Source of the DNA: DASPKT01 sp035627915 | GTDB lineage: Bacteria; Pseudomonadota; Alphaproteobacteria; Azospirillales; Azospirillaceae | Length of the DNA: 20,465 bases | Reading direction: 5' to 3' | Assembly (NCBI GenBank): GCA_035627915.1 | Contig: DASPKT010000057.1 | Coordinates: 1 to 20,465, forward strand | Shown here: one piece after another, positions 1 to 7,354 of the stretch | Layout of the letters: each line of letters opens with the position of its first letter | How positions within the stretch are numbered: the first letter of the stretch is position 1 | Translations under genes and position numbers: made by a program | Notes under the pieces: generated by a model | Databases searched by the model: none | Told to the model about the DNA's origin: nothing | What the model saw: the letters and a program-made list of their open reading frames with translations, nothing else

Positions 1-420
1 TTCAGCTCCGCCGACAGCTTCGGCATGATCCGCGGCGGCCACATCGACCTCTCGGTGCTGGGCGCCATGCAGGTGGCGGAGAACGGCGACCTCGCCAACT
101 GGATGATCCCGGGCAAGATGGTCAAGGGCATGGGCGGTGCCATGGACCTGGTGGCCGGCGTCAAGAAGGTCGTCGTCACCATGGAGCACTGCGCCGTGGA
201 CAAGGCGAGCGGCCAGCTGGAGCCCAAGCTCCTGCACAAATGCTCGCTGCCCCTGACCGGTACCCGCGTGGTCGACATGGTCATCAGCGACCTCGGCGTC
301 TTCACCATCGACAAGCACGGCACCGGCGGCATGACCCTGGTCGAGCTCGCCCCCGGCGTCACCCTGGACGAGATCAAGGCCAAGACCGGGGCCGCGTTCG
401 ACGCCGGGCGGTTCGCATGA
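1..420 (+). CDS. pcaJ: 3-oxoadipate CoA-transferase subunit B (5' end outside window)
   Basis: This is the C-terminal part of the small subunit of a family I CoA-transferase, which moves CoA from succinyl-CoA to 3-oxoadipate in the beta-ketoadipate pathway. The frame is open from the first base, so the true start lies upstream; the ATG at 25 is internal. The visible protein begins with the family block SADSFGMIRGGHIDLSVLGA, followed by GDLANWMIPGKMVKGMGGAM and the conserved MEH and CSLPLTG segments. The catalytic glutamate region would lie upstream and is not visible. The stop codon overlaps the pcaF start in an ATGA. By sequence alone it could be an acetoacetate or succinyl-CoA transferase subunit (ScoB/AtoA type); the pca neighbours decide for PcaJ. 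Confidence 0.9.
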   Translation, partial: FSSADSFGMIRGGHIDLSVLGAMQVAENGDLANWMIPGKMVKGMGGAMDLVAGVKKVVVTMEHCAVDKASGQLEPKLLHKCSLPLTGTRVVDMVISDLGVFTIDKHGTGGMTLVELAPGVTLDEIKAKTGAAFDAGRFA

Positions 421-1622
421 GGGCGGCCTTCCTCTGCGACGCGGTGCGGACGCCCATCGGCCGCTACGGCGGCGCCCTGGCCGGGGTCCGTGCGGACGAC
501 CTCGCGGCGATCCCCATCCGGGCGCTGGTCTCCCGCAACCCCGGCCTCGACCCGGCCGAGATCGGGGAGGTGGTTCTGGGATGCGCCAACCAGGCCGGGG
601 AGGACAACCGCAACGTCGCCCGGATGGCCGCCTTGCTCGCCGGGCTGCCCGTCTCGGTGCCGGGCACGACGGTAAACCGGCTGTGCGCCTCGGGCGCCGA
701 CGCCGTCGGCACGGCCGCCCGCGCGATCGCCGCCGGCGAACTGGACCTCGCCGTCGCCGGCGGTGTGGAGTGCATGACCCGCGCGCCGCTCGTCATGGCC
801 AAGGCGCAGAGCGCCTTCCAGCGCACCGCCCGGATCGAGGACACGACCATCGGCTGGCGCTTCGTCAATCCGGCCATGCTGGCAAGCCACGGCACCGCCT
901 CCATGCCGGAGACCGCCGAGGCCGTGGCCGTGGCGTACCGGATCGGGCGGGCGGAGCAGGACGCCTTCGCGCTGCAGAGCCAGCAGAGGGCCGCCCGCGC
1001 CCAGGCCGCCGGATACTTCGTCGAGGAGATCGTGCCGGTGGCGGCGGCGGATGCCAGGGGCCGGCCGCTGGCCGTCGCCGTCGACGAGCATCCCCGGGCC
1101 GACACCACGCCGGAGGCGCTCGCCCGGCTGAAGCCCGTCGTGCGCGCGGACGGCACCGTCACCGCCGGCAACGCGTCCGGCGTCAACGACGGCGCCGCGG
1201 CCCTCGTCGTGGCATCGGAGGAGGCCGCCCGGCGCCACGGGCTGACGCCCCGCGCCCGGGTGCTGGGCATGGCGACCGCCGGCGTGGAGCCCGGGCTGAT
1301 GGGCATCGGCCCGGTGCCGGCCAGCCGGCGGCTGATGGACAGGCTCGGGCTCGGCATCGACGACTTCGACCTCATCGAGATCAACGAGGCGTTCGCCGCG
1401 CAGGTCATCGCCTGCCTCCGCGCGCTCGGCGTCGACCCGGCCTGCGGGCGCGTGAACCCGCATGGAGGCGCCATCGCGCTGGGCCATCCCCTCGGCATGA
1501 GCGGCGCCCGGCTGGCCCTGACGGCCGTACACGCGCTGGAACGCTCGGGCGGACGGCGCGCCCTGGTCACGCTGTGCGTCGGCGTGGGCCAGGGCTTGGC
1601 GCTCGCCCTGGAACGCGTCTGA
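417..1622 (+). CDS. pcaF: 3-oxoadipyl-CoA thiolase
   Basis: A 401-aa thiolase that cleaves 3-oxoadipyl-CoA with CoA into succinyl-CoA and acetyl-CoA, the last step of the beta-ketoadipate pathway. The nucleophilic cysteine is C90 in the NRLCASG motif. The C-terminal active site shows GGAIALGHPLG with H357 and the proton-shuttling cysteine C387 in CVGVGQG; NEAFA is also present. Length matches the roughly 400 aa usual for this family. The start at 417 was chosen because it gives the canonical N-terminus (FLCDAVRTPIGRYGGAL) and an ATGA overlap with pcaJ; the frame is open further upstream but that extension is not thiolase-like. It is very likely translationally coupled to pcaJ. A generic acetyl-CoA acetyltransferase is the alternative, made unlikely by context. 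Confidence 0.93.
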   Translation: MRAAFLCDAVRTPIGRYGGALAGVRADDLAAIPIRALVSRNPGLDPAEIGEVVLGCANQAGEDNRNVARMAALLAGLPVSVPGTTVNRLCASGADAVGTAARAIAAGELDLAVAGGVECMTRAPLVMAKAQSAFQRTARIEDTTIGWRFVNPAMLASHGTASMPETAEAVAVAYRIGRAEQDAFALQSQQRAARAQAAGYFVEEIVPVAAADARGRPLAVAVDEHPRADTTPEALARLKPVVRADGTVTAGNASGVNDGAAALVVASEEAARRHGLTPRARVLGMATAGVEPGLMGIGPVPASRRLMDRLGLGIDDFDLIEINEAFAAQVIACLRALGVDPACGRVNPHGGAIALGHPLGMSGARLALTAVHALERSGGRRALVTLCVGVGQGLALALERV

Positions 1623-1637
1623 CGGAGGAGGAGACCC

Positions 1638-2342
1638 ATGCCCGCCGCGACCGAGTTCAATCCCGAGGACCCGACCGCCCAGCCGCCGCTGCTGGCGCCG
1701 GACTACAGGTCCACCACGAAGCGGGCACCGTCCCGGCCCCTCGTCCGCATCCCGCAGACCCTGACGGAGACCACCGGCCCGGCCGGCGGCTGGGACCGGC
1801 TCATGGGACCGGCGGTCCAGGACCTCACCCGCCAGCACCGGGGGGAGCCGCTGGGCCAGCGCATCGTCGTCTCCGGCCGCGTGCTGGACGAGGACGACCG
1901 GCCGGTGGCGGGCACCGTGGTGGAGGTCTGGCAGGCCAACGCCGCCGGCCGCTACATCCACGCCGCCGACCAGTGGAACGCTCCGCTCGATCCCAACTTC
2001 ACCGGCGCCGGCCGCGTCGTCACGGACGCCCAGGGACGTTACCGCTTCGTCACGATCAGGCCGGGCGCCTATCCCTGGGGCAACCACCGGAACGCCTGGC
2101 GGCCCGAGCACATCCATTTCTCCCTGATGGGGCCCGCCTTCGCGACGCGGCTGGTCACGCAGATGTACTTCCCGGGCGACCCGCTGATCGCCCTCGACCC
2201 CATCGCCAACACGGTGCCCGCGGCGGCGCGCGACCGGCTGGTCAGCCGTTTCGATATCGATACGACTGAGGAATTCTTCGCCCTCTCCTATGTCTTCGAC
2301 ATCGTGCTGCGCGGCCGCCGGGCCACGCCGAGGGAGGAGTAG
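1638..2342 (+). CDS. pcaH: Protocatechuate 3,4-dioxygenase beta subunit
   Basis: The 234-aa catalytic, iron-carrying subunit of protocatechuate 3,4-dioxygenase, which opens the ring between the two hydroxyls (intradiol cleavage) to give 3-carboxy-cis,cis-muconate. All four Fe(III) ligands of the family are visible: Y106 (GRYIH), Y145 (PGAYPW), H158 and H160 (RPEHIHFS). The N-terminal PLVRIPQTLTE and the MYFPGDPLIALDPI segment are also typical of PcaH. A strong purine-rich Shine-Dalgarno (GGAGGAGGAG, about 1624-1633) fixes the start, 15 bp after pcaF. It forms an alpha/beta heteromer with the product of pcaG, which follows after 4 bp. Confidence 0.96.
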   Translation: MPAATEFNPEDPTAQPPLLAPDYRSTTKRAPSRPLVRIPQTLTETTGPAGGWDRLMGPAVQDLTRQHRGEPLGQRIVVSGRVLDEDDRPVAGTVVEVWQANAAGRYIHAADQWNAPLDPNFTGAGRVVTDAQGRYRFVTIRPGAYPWGNHRNAWRPEHIHFSLMGPAFATRLVTQMYFPGDPLIALDPIANTVPAAARDRLVSRFDIDTTEEFFALSYVFDIVLRGRRATPREE

Positions 2343-2346
2343 ACCC

Positions 2347-2967
2347 ATGGGCAGGCAGACACCCTCGCAGACCGTCGGCCCCTATTTCCACTACGGCCTC
2401 ACCTGGAAGGGCGGGGCCGACCTGACCGGCGGGGCCGGGGATCTCGGGGCCCGCATGGACCTGATCCCGCCGGGGCACTACGTCCTCAATCCCGGCGGCG
2501 GCGTCCGCAGGCCGGTCCGCGGGGAGCCCGTCGAGATCGCCGGGGTGGTGCGGGACGGCGACGGGCAGCCGGTCCCCGACGCCATGGTGGAGATCTGGCA
2601 GGCTGACGCAGACGGCCGCTATGCCCCGGACGGCGGCCCTGGCGGCTTCATCGGCTTTGGCCGGTCGGCCACCGGCAAGGATGGCGGCTTCATCTTCCGC
2701 ACGGTCAAGCCGGGCCGGGTTCCCGGCCCCGGCGGCCGCCTGCAGGCCCCGCATGTCGCGATCGGCGTGTTCGGCCGCGGCCTGCTCAGGCGGCTGGCGA
2801 CCCGCCTCTACTTCGCCGACGACCCGGCGACCGCGGGCGATCCCATCCTGGCGCTGGTGCCGGCGGATCGGCGGACGACCCTGCTGGCGCGGCCGGAGGG
2901 CCCCGGCCGCTACCGCTTCGACATCCTGCTGCAGGGACCCGGCGAGACCGTGTTCTTCGACCTCTGA
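2347..2967 (+). CDS. pcaG: Protocatechuate 3,4-dioxygenase alpha subunit
   Basis: The 206-aa structural partner of PcaH in protocatechuate 3,4-dioxygenase. It shares the intradiol dioxygenase fold (VEIWQADADGRY corresponds to VEVWQANAAGRY of PcaH) and starts with the typical TPSQTVGPYFHYGL. The iron-binding histidines and tyrosines are not conserved, as expected for the alpha subunit; the segment matching RPEHIH reads RLQAPHVAIGVFGRG. The start at 2347 is preceded by GGGAGGAG and lies 4 bp past the pcaH stop. The frame is open back to 2290, but that extension lies inside pcaH and is not family-like. Confidence 0.95.
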   Translation: MGRQTPSQTVGPYFHYGLTWKGGADLTGGAGDLGARMDLIPPGHYVLNPGGGVRRPVRGEPVEIAGVVRDGDGQPVPDAMVEIWQADADGRYAPDGGPGGFIGFGRSATGKDGGFIFRTVKPGRVPGPGGRLQAPHVAIGVFGRGLLRRLATRLYFADDPATAGDPILALVPADRRTTLLARPEGPGRYRFDILLQGPGETVFFDL

Positions 2968-2982
2968 GAGGAGCCTGACGCG

Positions 2983-4344
2983 ATGACGGGACCCGACGGC
3001 CTGCTGGGCGCCCTGTTCGAGACGCCTGATGTCGCCGAGCTGTTCGGCGACCGGGCCGTGCTGCAGGGGATGTTCGACGTGGAGGCGGCGCTGGCCCGGG
3101 CGCAGGCGGCGGTCGGGGTGATCCCGGCGGCGGCGGCCGCTCCCATCGCCGCCGCCTGCGCCGCGGACCAGTTCGACCCAGCCGCGATCGGCCGCGCCGC
3201 GGCACTGGCCGGCAACCCGGCGATCCCGCTGGTCGCGGCGCTGCGGGCCCGGGTGGCCGCCGCAAATCCGGCGGCGGCGCACCATGTCCACCGCGGCGCC
3301 ACCAGCCAGGACGTGATCGACACGGGCATGGTACTGCGGGTCCGCCGGGCCCTGCGCCTGATCGACGCCGACCTCGGCCGCGCTGAGGAGGCGCTGGCCG
3401 GGCTGGCGCGGCGCCACGCCGGAACGGTGATGGTCGCCCGCACCCTGCTGCAGCACGCGCTGCCCACGACGTTCGGCCTGAAGGCGGCGGGCTGGCTGTC
3501 GATGGTCGTCCGGGTGCGCGGCCGGCTGCGCGCCGCCGGTGCTGCGTTCGCCGTCCTGCAGTTCGGCGGCGCCGCCGGCACCCTGGCGGCCCTGGGCGAC
3601 GCCGGCATGGAGGTGGCGGAGGCCCTGGCGCGCGACCTGGGGCTGGCACTTCCCGACATGCCCTGGCATGCCCAGCGCGACCGCGTGGCCGACTTGGCGG
3701 CGGCCCTCGGCCTCGTCGTCGGGGCCCTGGGCAAGGTTGCCCGCGACGTCGCCTACATGATGGCGACGGATACCGGCGAGGTGTCGGAGCCGGCCGGGCC
3801 TGGGAAAGGCGGCTCGTCCGCGATGCCGCACAAGCGCAACCCGGTGGACACCACGGTCGCGCTTGCCGCGGCGACGCGGGCGCCGGGGCTGGTGGCGTCG
3901 CTGCTTGCCGGCCTGCCGCAGGAGCACGAGCGCGGCGTCGGCGGCTGGCACGCCGAATGGCAGCCGCTGTCCGACCTGGTCCGGCTGACCTCCGGCGCGG
4001 TTTCGCGCATGGCCGCCGCCCTGGAGGGGCTGGAGGTCGATCCCGAGGCCCTGCGGCGGGGCCTGGGCCTGACCCGGGGCCTCGTCATGGCGGAGGCGGC
4101 GGCCCTGGCGCTGGCGCCTGTGCTCGGCGCGGAGGCGGCGCAGTCGCTGGTCGAGCGGGCGTGCCGGGAGGCGCGCGCGGCGGGCGCCGACCTCCAGGCG
4201 GTGCTTGCCCGCGACCCGGAGGTCCGCCGCTGCCTGGACCCGGCGGCGCTGGCCCGGGCCATGGACCCGGCGGCCTATCTCGGGTCCGCATCCACGCTCA
4301 TCGCGCGCGCCCTGGCGCGCCGCACCGCCCCGGAGGAGGCATGA
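2983..4344 (+). CDS. pcaB: 3-carboxy-cis,cis-muconate cycloisomerase
   Basis: A 453-aa member of the fumarase/aspartase superfamily that converts 3-carboxy-cis,cis-muconate into 4-carboxymuconolactone. The superfamily signature GGSSAMPHKRNP is at about residues 276-287, and the second conserved block HRGATSQDVIDTG is near residue 105. The C-terminal domain (LLAGLPQEHERGVGGWHAEW) is typical of PcaB rather than adenylosuccinate lyase. The length is the usual 450 aa. The start has GAGAGGAG about 10 bp upstream. The stop overlaps the pcaD start in an ATGA, suggesting coupled translation. Confidence 0.94.
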   Translation: MTGPDGLLGALFETPDVAELFGDRAVLQGMFDVEAALARAQAAVGVIPAAAAAPIAAACAADQFDPAAIGRAAALAGNPAIPLVAALRARVAAANPAAAHHVHRGATSQDVIDTGMVLRVRRALRLIDADLGRAEEALAGLARRHAGTVMVARTLLQHALPTTFGLKAAGWLSMVVRVRGRLRAAGAAFAVLQFGGAAGTLAALGDAGMEVAEALARDLGLALPDMPWHAQRDRVADLAAALGLVVGALGKVARDVAYMMATDTGEVSEPAGPGKGGSSAMPHKRNPVDTTVALAAATRAPGLVASLLAGLPQEHERGVGGWHAEWQPLSDLVRLTSGAVSRMAAALEGLEVDPEALRRGLGLTRGLVMAEAAALALAPVLGAEAAQSLVERACREARAAGADLQAVLARDPEVRRCLDPAALARAMDPAAYLGSASTLIARALARRTAPEEA

Positions 4345-5123
4345 CCGGGTACGTCACCGCAGCCGACGGCTGCCGGATCGCCTACCGACTCGACGGCCCG
4401 GCCGGCGCGCCGGTCCTGGTGCTGTCCAACTCGCTGGGCACCCGGTGGGACATGTGGGCGCCCCAGGTGCCGGACCTCGTCCACGCCTTCCGGGTCCTGC
4501 GCTACGACAGCCGCGGCCACGGGCGCTCCGACGCGCCGGACGGCGACTATGCGCTGGACCGGCTCGGCACCGACGTGCTGGACCTGCTGGACGCGTTGGG
4601 GCTGGAGCGCGTCCGCTTCGCCGGCCTGTCCATGGGCGGCATGGTCGGGCTCTGGCTCGCCATCCGGGCGCCGCACCGGCTGGAGCGCCTGGCCCTGTGC
4701 AACACGGCGGCCAGCCTGGGTCCGCCCGAGGCATGGCAGGCGCGCATCGACCTGGTCCGCGCCGAGGGCATGGCGTCGGTCGCGGACCACGTCCTGGCGC
4801 GCTGGTTCACGCCCGCCTTCCGCTCCGCCTGGCCGGGTCTGGTGGCCAATGCGCGCGCCATGCTGCTGGACACCAGCCCGGCCGGCTATGCCGGCTGCTG
4901 CGCCGCCATCCGCGACATGGACCAGCGGCCCGGGCTGCCCGGGATCAGGCTGCCGACCCTGGTCGTCGGCGGATCGGAGGATCCCGCGACGCCGCCGGAC
5001 CGGAGCGTGGAGCTGGCGGCCTGCATTCCCGGTGCCCGCCTGGAGATGCTGCCGGCGGCGCATCTCTCCAACATCGAGCAGGCCGGCCGCTTCACCACCG
5101 CCCTCATGGAGTTCATGGCATGA
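4341..5123 (+). CDS. pcaD: 3-oxoadipate enol-lactonase
   Basis: A 260-aa alpha/beta hydrolase that hydrolyses 3-oxoadipate enol-lactone to 3-oxoadipate. The nucleophile elbow is GLSMGGM with S97; the acid is D214 in GGSEDPATP and the base is H241 in AAHLSNIEQ. The oxyanion strand LVLSNSLGTRWDMW is the classic PcaD block. The start at 4341 overlaps the pcaB stop (ATGA) and has GGAGGAGG just upstream inside pcaB. PcaD and PcaC are sometimes fused as PcaL; here they are separate but overlap by 4 bp at 5120-5123. Confidence 0.95.
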   Translation: MTGYVTAADGCRIAYRLDGPAGAPVLVLSNSLGTRWDMWAPQVPDLVHAFRVLRYDSRGHGRSDAPDGDYALDRLGTDVLDLLDALGLERVRFAGLSMGGMVGLWLAIRAPHRLERLALCNTAASLGPPEAWQARIDLVRAEGMASVADHVLARWFTPAFRSAWPGLVANARAMLLDTSPAGYAGCCAAIRDMDQRPGLPGIRLPTLVVGGSEDPATPPDRSVELAACIPGARLEMLPAAHLSNIEQAGRFTTALMEFMA

Positions 5124-5548
5124 AGGACAGGGACATGGCCGACAGGGGCGTGACAGGCAGCGATGACCGGTCGCGGCGCAGCCTCGGCATGGAGACGCGC
5201 CGCGCCGTCCTGGGCGACGACCATGTGGACCGCGCCGTCGCCGGCACGACGCCCTTCACCGCGGAGTTCCAGGACCTGATCACGCGCTACGCCTGGGGCG
5301 AGATCTGGACCCGGCCCGGCCTCGACCCGACGACGCGCCGGCTGCTGGTGCTCGCCATGACCATCGCGCTGAACCGGGGCGAGGAGTTCAAACTCCATGT
5401 CCGGGCCGCCGTGGCGCACGGCGTGCCGCCCGAAACGATCAAGGAGGTCATCCTCCAGTCCGCCATCTACTGCGGCGTTCCCGCGGCGAACACGGCCTTC
5501 CACCTGGCGGCCGAGGTCCTGGCGGAGACGGCGCGGAGCGGCACGTGA
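5120..5548 (+). CDS. pcaC: 4-carboxymuconolactone decarboxylase
   Basis: A 142-aa CMD-family protein that decarboxylates 4-carboxymuconolactone to 3-oxoadipate enol-lactone, the substrate of PcaD. The protein carries the family blocks GMETRRAVLGDDHVDRA, ITRYAWGEIWTRPGLD and VILQSAIYCGVPAANTAFHLA, so identity is firm. The start at 5120 gives an ATGA overlap with pcaD; an alternative ATG at 5135 would remove only five residues, and the sequence does not settle which is used. It is the last gene of the pca operon: a strong GC hairpin follows within about 35 bp and the next gene is convergent. Confidence 0.93.
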   Translation: MKDRDMADRGVTGSDDRSRRSLGMETRRAVLGDDHVDRAVAGTTPFTAEFQDLITRYAWGEIWTRPGLDPTTRRLLVLAMTIALNRGEEFKLHVRAAVAHGVPPETIKEVILQSAIYCGVPAANTAFHLAAEVLAETARSGT

Positions 5549-5579
5549 GGCGCCGCGGTTCCGTTCGCAGGACCCGACG

Positions 5580-5611
5580 GGCGGGGGAAGGCGCGGGCGC
5601 CCTCCCCCGCC
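5580..5611. terminator. Hairpin between convergent genes (candidate bidirectional terminator)
   Basis: A GC-rich inverted repeat: GGCGGGGGA pairs with TCCCCCGCC, and inside it GGCGC pairs with GCGCC across a single A/C mismatch. It lies in the 72-bp gap between the pcaC stop and the end of the leftward cyclase gene. No T-run follows on either strand, so it may act only as a pause or 3'-end stabiliser rather than a full intrinsic terminator. Confidence 0.55.
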
Positions 5612-5620
5612 GGCGGTCCT

Positions 5621-6625
5621 TCAGCGGATCGGCAGGGCGATCGGGCGCATGGGCGCGCCGGACGCGCCCTTCAGCTTCAGCGGCGCGCCGATCCAGGCGA
5701 ACTCGTAGACCCGGTCACGGGCGAGCTCCTCCAGATAGACCGACTGCATGGTGTTCACGCCCCGCTCGGTCAGCAGGTAGGAGTGGACGGGGATCCAGTT
5801 GTCCGGCTCCTGCGACGGCGAGACGTCGGTGCTGATGTTGTCCGCCCCGACCACGATGGCGCCGGCGTCCGCCAGGTACTTGGCACTCTCCCGCGTCAGG
5901 CCCGGGGTGTCGGTGAGGTAGGCCTTGTTGTCCTGGTAGACGGACATGCGGCCCGTCCGCACCATGACGACGTCGCCCTTCCGCAACGTGGTTCCCTGGC
6001 GCTTCAGCGCCTCCTCCAGGTCGGCCGCGCTGATGCCGTAGCGGGGCGGCAGCATGGCCATGCCCTTGGCCGCCGCGACGTCGATCAGGACGCCGCGGGC
6101 GATGATGGGCGGCACGGTCTCGGCGCCGGACTTCAGCCAGCCGCGGTCGCCCAGATGCTCGTCCGCTTGGAAGCCGTTCCAGATGCGCCCGCGCAGGCCG
6201 AAATGGTTGAGCGTGTCGATGTGCGTGCCGGTATGGACGTACATCGAGATCGCCTCGCCCGAGTAGGTCACCAGCTCGTTGGCCTCGCGGCTGGCACCGG
6301 TCGGATTGTCGATCACGGTGCCGCGCGGCGTATGGATGTTCCAGATCTGGTAGGCCGGTTCGCCCAGCGCGGTCCAGGAGGCCATGCCGACGCGGTACTC
6401 CACCGACAGGTCGTAGACCTTGCCGGAACTGACCCGGGACAGGACGGCCAAGCGGCTGGCGTCCGTCATGAGGTTGAGCATGCCGATCTCGTCGGCGGGG
6501 CCGAAGGGGCTCTGGCCGGCCGCGCCGGTCCGGCTCTCGGCGCCGACGGCGCCGGTCGCGAAGCCCAGCGCGATGCCGATGCTCAGCACCGCGCCGAGGC
6601 GGGAAATGTCGAGGAATGTACGCAT
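5621..6625 (-). CDS. Exported cyclase-family (kynurenine formamidase-like) metal-dependent hydrolase
   Basis: A 334-aa protein of the cyclase / kynurenine formamidase-like superfamily. The metal-binding signature HxxxHxDxxxH is visible as HTGTHIDTLNHFG (H131, H135, D137, H141). The N-terminus looks like a signal peptide: basic start MRTFLDISR, a hydrophobic stretch at about 10-29, then GAVGA before the mature part, so the enzyme probably works in the periplasm. The start at 6625 was chosen because it gives this signal peptide; the frame stays open to 6787 with an arginine-rich, unlikely extension. Members of the family open cyclic amides, lactones or formyl-amides; the substrate cannot be read from the sequence. 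The gene is convergent with the pca operon and may be controlled from the palindrome at 6868-6888. Confidence 0.85.
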   Translation of the reverse strand: MRTFLDISRLGAVLSIGIALGFATGAVGAESRTGAAGQSPFGPADEIGMLNLMTDASRLAVLSRVSSGKVYDLSVEYRVGMASWTALGEPAYQIWNIHTPRGTVIDNPTGASREANELVTYSGEAISMYVHTGTHIDTLNHFGLRGRIWNGFQADEHLGDRGWLKSGAETVPPIIARGVLIDVAAAKGMAMLPPRYGISAADLEEALKRQGTTLRKGDVVMVRTGRMSVYQDNKAYLTDTPGLTRESAKYLADAGAIVVGADNISTDVSPSQEPDNWIPVHSYLLTERGVNTMQSVYLEELARDRVYEFAWIGAPLKLKGASGAPMRPIALPIR

Positions 6626-7228
6626 GGTATTGGCTCCGGGATTCGGGGATCGGGAGGGACGATGGCGGGTGACCCGCATCCCGCCGGCGGCGACGCGCGG
6701 ACGCGGCTGCGCCGCGGTGCCGGTTGCCGCCGGGATGCGCCGCTCCCCACGAGGCCATGCGGGGGAAGGGCTGGGGAGGACTGACATCGGCGCATTCCAT
6801 CGTCGGCGGGATGCCCCGACGCTGCGCCTGATCCACTCCGATGATAATCCACGCAGTTTCCAGGGGTTTATTCACGCCGTGTGAATAATACAGGGTGCGG
6901 GCAACGGGCGGAGGGCACTCCGCCCGGCAAGCAACCGGTTCCGATGCCGTCCCCCACCCATGCGGATCATCAACCACTTTCCGGTAGCCCCACGTCTTTG
7001 GAGGGCACGAAGGATAAGCGAGAGGGATCGCCCGCCGCGCGCTGCTGCCGGGGCCCTCGCCCTCGCCGTCGCGCGCCCGCCGCCTGCGACACGGGCCAGG
7101 GGCACGGCCGTGCATTTCCTTCTGACCACGGCGGACGGATCGTTCCGCAGAAGCCCGGCGACAGGCGCAGGTCCGCCTCCAGGCAGCGTCGAACAAGCAG
7201 GAAGGGGCATCCGTCGGCAGGCTTATAT
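6626..7228. other. Non-coding stretch upstream of the cyclase gene
   Basis: About 600 bp with no frame that resembles a protein family on either strand; the open frames here are low-complexity, Arg/Pro-rich by-products of high GC. The only clear structure is the perfect palindrome at 6868-6888. The region separates two divergent transcription units (cyclase leftward, oxidoreductase rightward). I see no RNA gene or terminator-like hairpin that I can defend. Confidence 0.5.
6868..6888. promoter_or_regulatory. Perfect 21-bp palindrome, candidate operator of the cyclase gene
   Basis: TTATTCAC, spacer GCCGT, then GTGAATAA: eight perfectly paired bases per arm in an AT-rich island inside GC-rich DNA. 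It lies about 240 bp upstream of the cyclase start and about 470 bp upstream of the oxidoreductase start. It is unrelated in sequence to the GATAGT operators of this window, so it would be read by a different regulator. On the minus strand a TATTAT that could be a -10 element overlaps its edge, but no good -35 accompanies it. Confidence 0.5.
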
Positions 7229-7245
7229 ACTACTGTCCGATAGCT
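7228..7245. promoter_or_regulatory. GATAGT-type operator 1, upstream of the oxidoreductase gene
   Basis: TACTACTGTCCGATAGCT, the most diverged of five related inverted repeats in the window (core ACTATC-N4-GATAGT). It retains ACTA and GATAG in register with the other copies and, like the copy at 10917, is followed one base later by a TTGAC -35 box. It is inferred to bind the TetR-family regulator encoded at 16908-17627. Confidence 0.65.
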
Positions 7246-7246
7246 A

Positions 7247-7276
7247 TTGACGAATCCATCGGCGGAACCGTAGCCT
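7247..7276 (+). promoter_or_regulatory. Candidate sigma70-type promoter of the oxidoreductase gene
   Basis: -35 TTGACG at 7247-7252, an 18-bp spacer, and -10 TAGCCT at 7271-7276. The arrangement matches the candidate promoter at 10936-10965 (TTGACA, 18 bp, TAGCGT), including the position of the operator directly upstream. It predicts a 5' leader of roughly 70 bases before the start codon. Confidence 0.5.
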
Positions 7277-7354
7277 CGTTCCGGCACGAAAGGCCCCGCA
7301 TGCTTGCCTGCCGGATCGCCGCGGGCGGGGCCGACACTCTGATCAGGGAATGCC

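Noticed and set aside
581..2269. Long open frame of 562 codons overlapping pcaF and pcaH
   Set aside because: It is Arg/Gly/Pro-rich, matches no family and lies in another frame over two well-supported genes: a high-GC shadow.
2242..3951. Open frame of 569 codons on the minus strand opposite pcaG and pcaB
   Set aside because: Antisense shadow without any family motif; the + strand genes carry catalytic motifs.
1..5548. Membership of the pca operon in the GATAGT regulon
   Set aside because: No copy of the operator was found between or within these genes; their upstream promoter lies outside the window, so membership can be neither shown nor excluded, and I do not claim it.
6881..7250. Small open frames in the gap before the IOR-type gene
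   Set aside because: No usable Shine-Dalgarno, low-complexity composition, and they run over the operator at 7228-7245.
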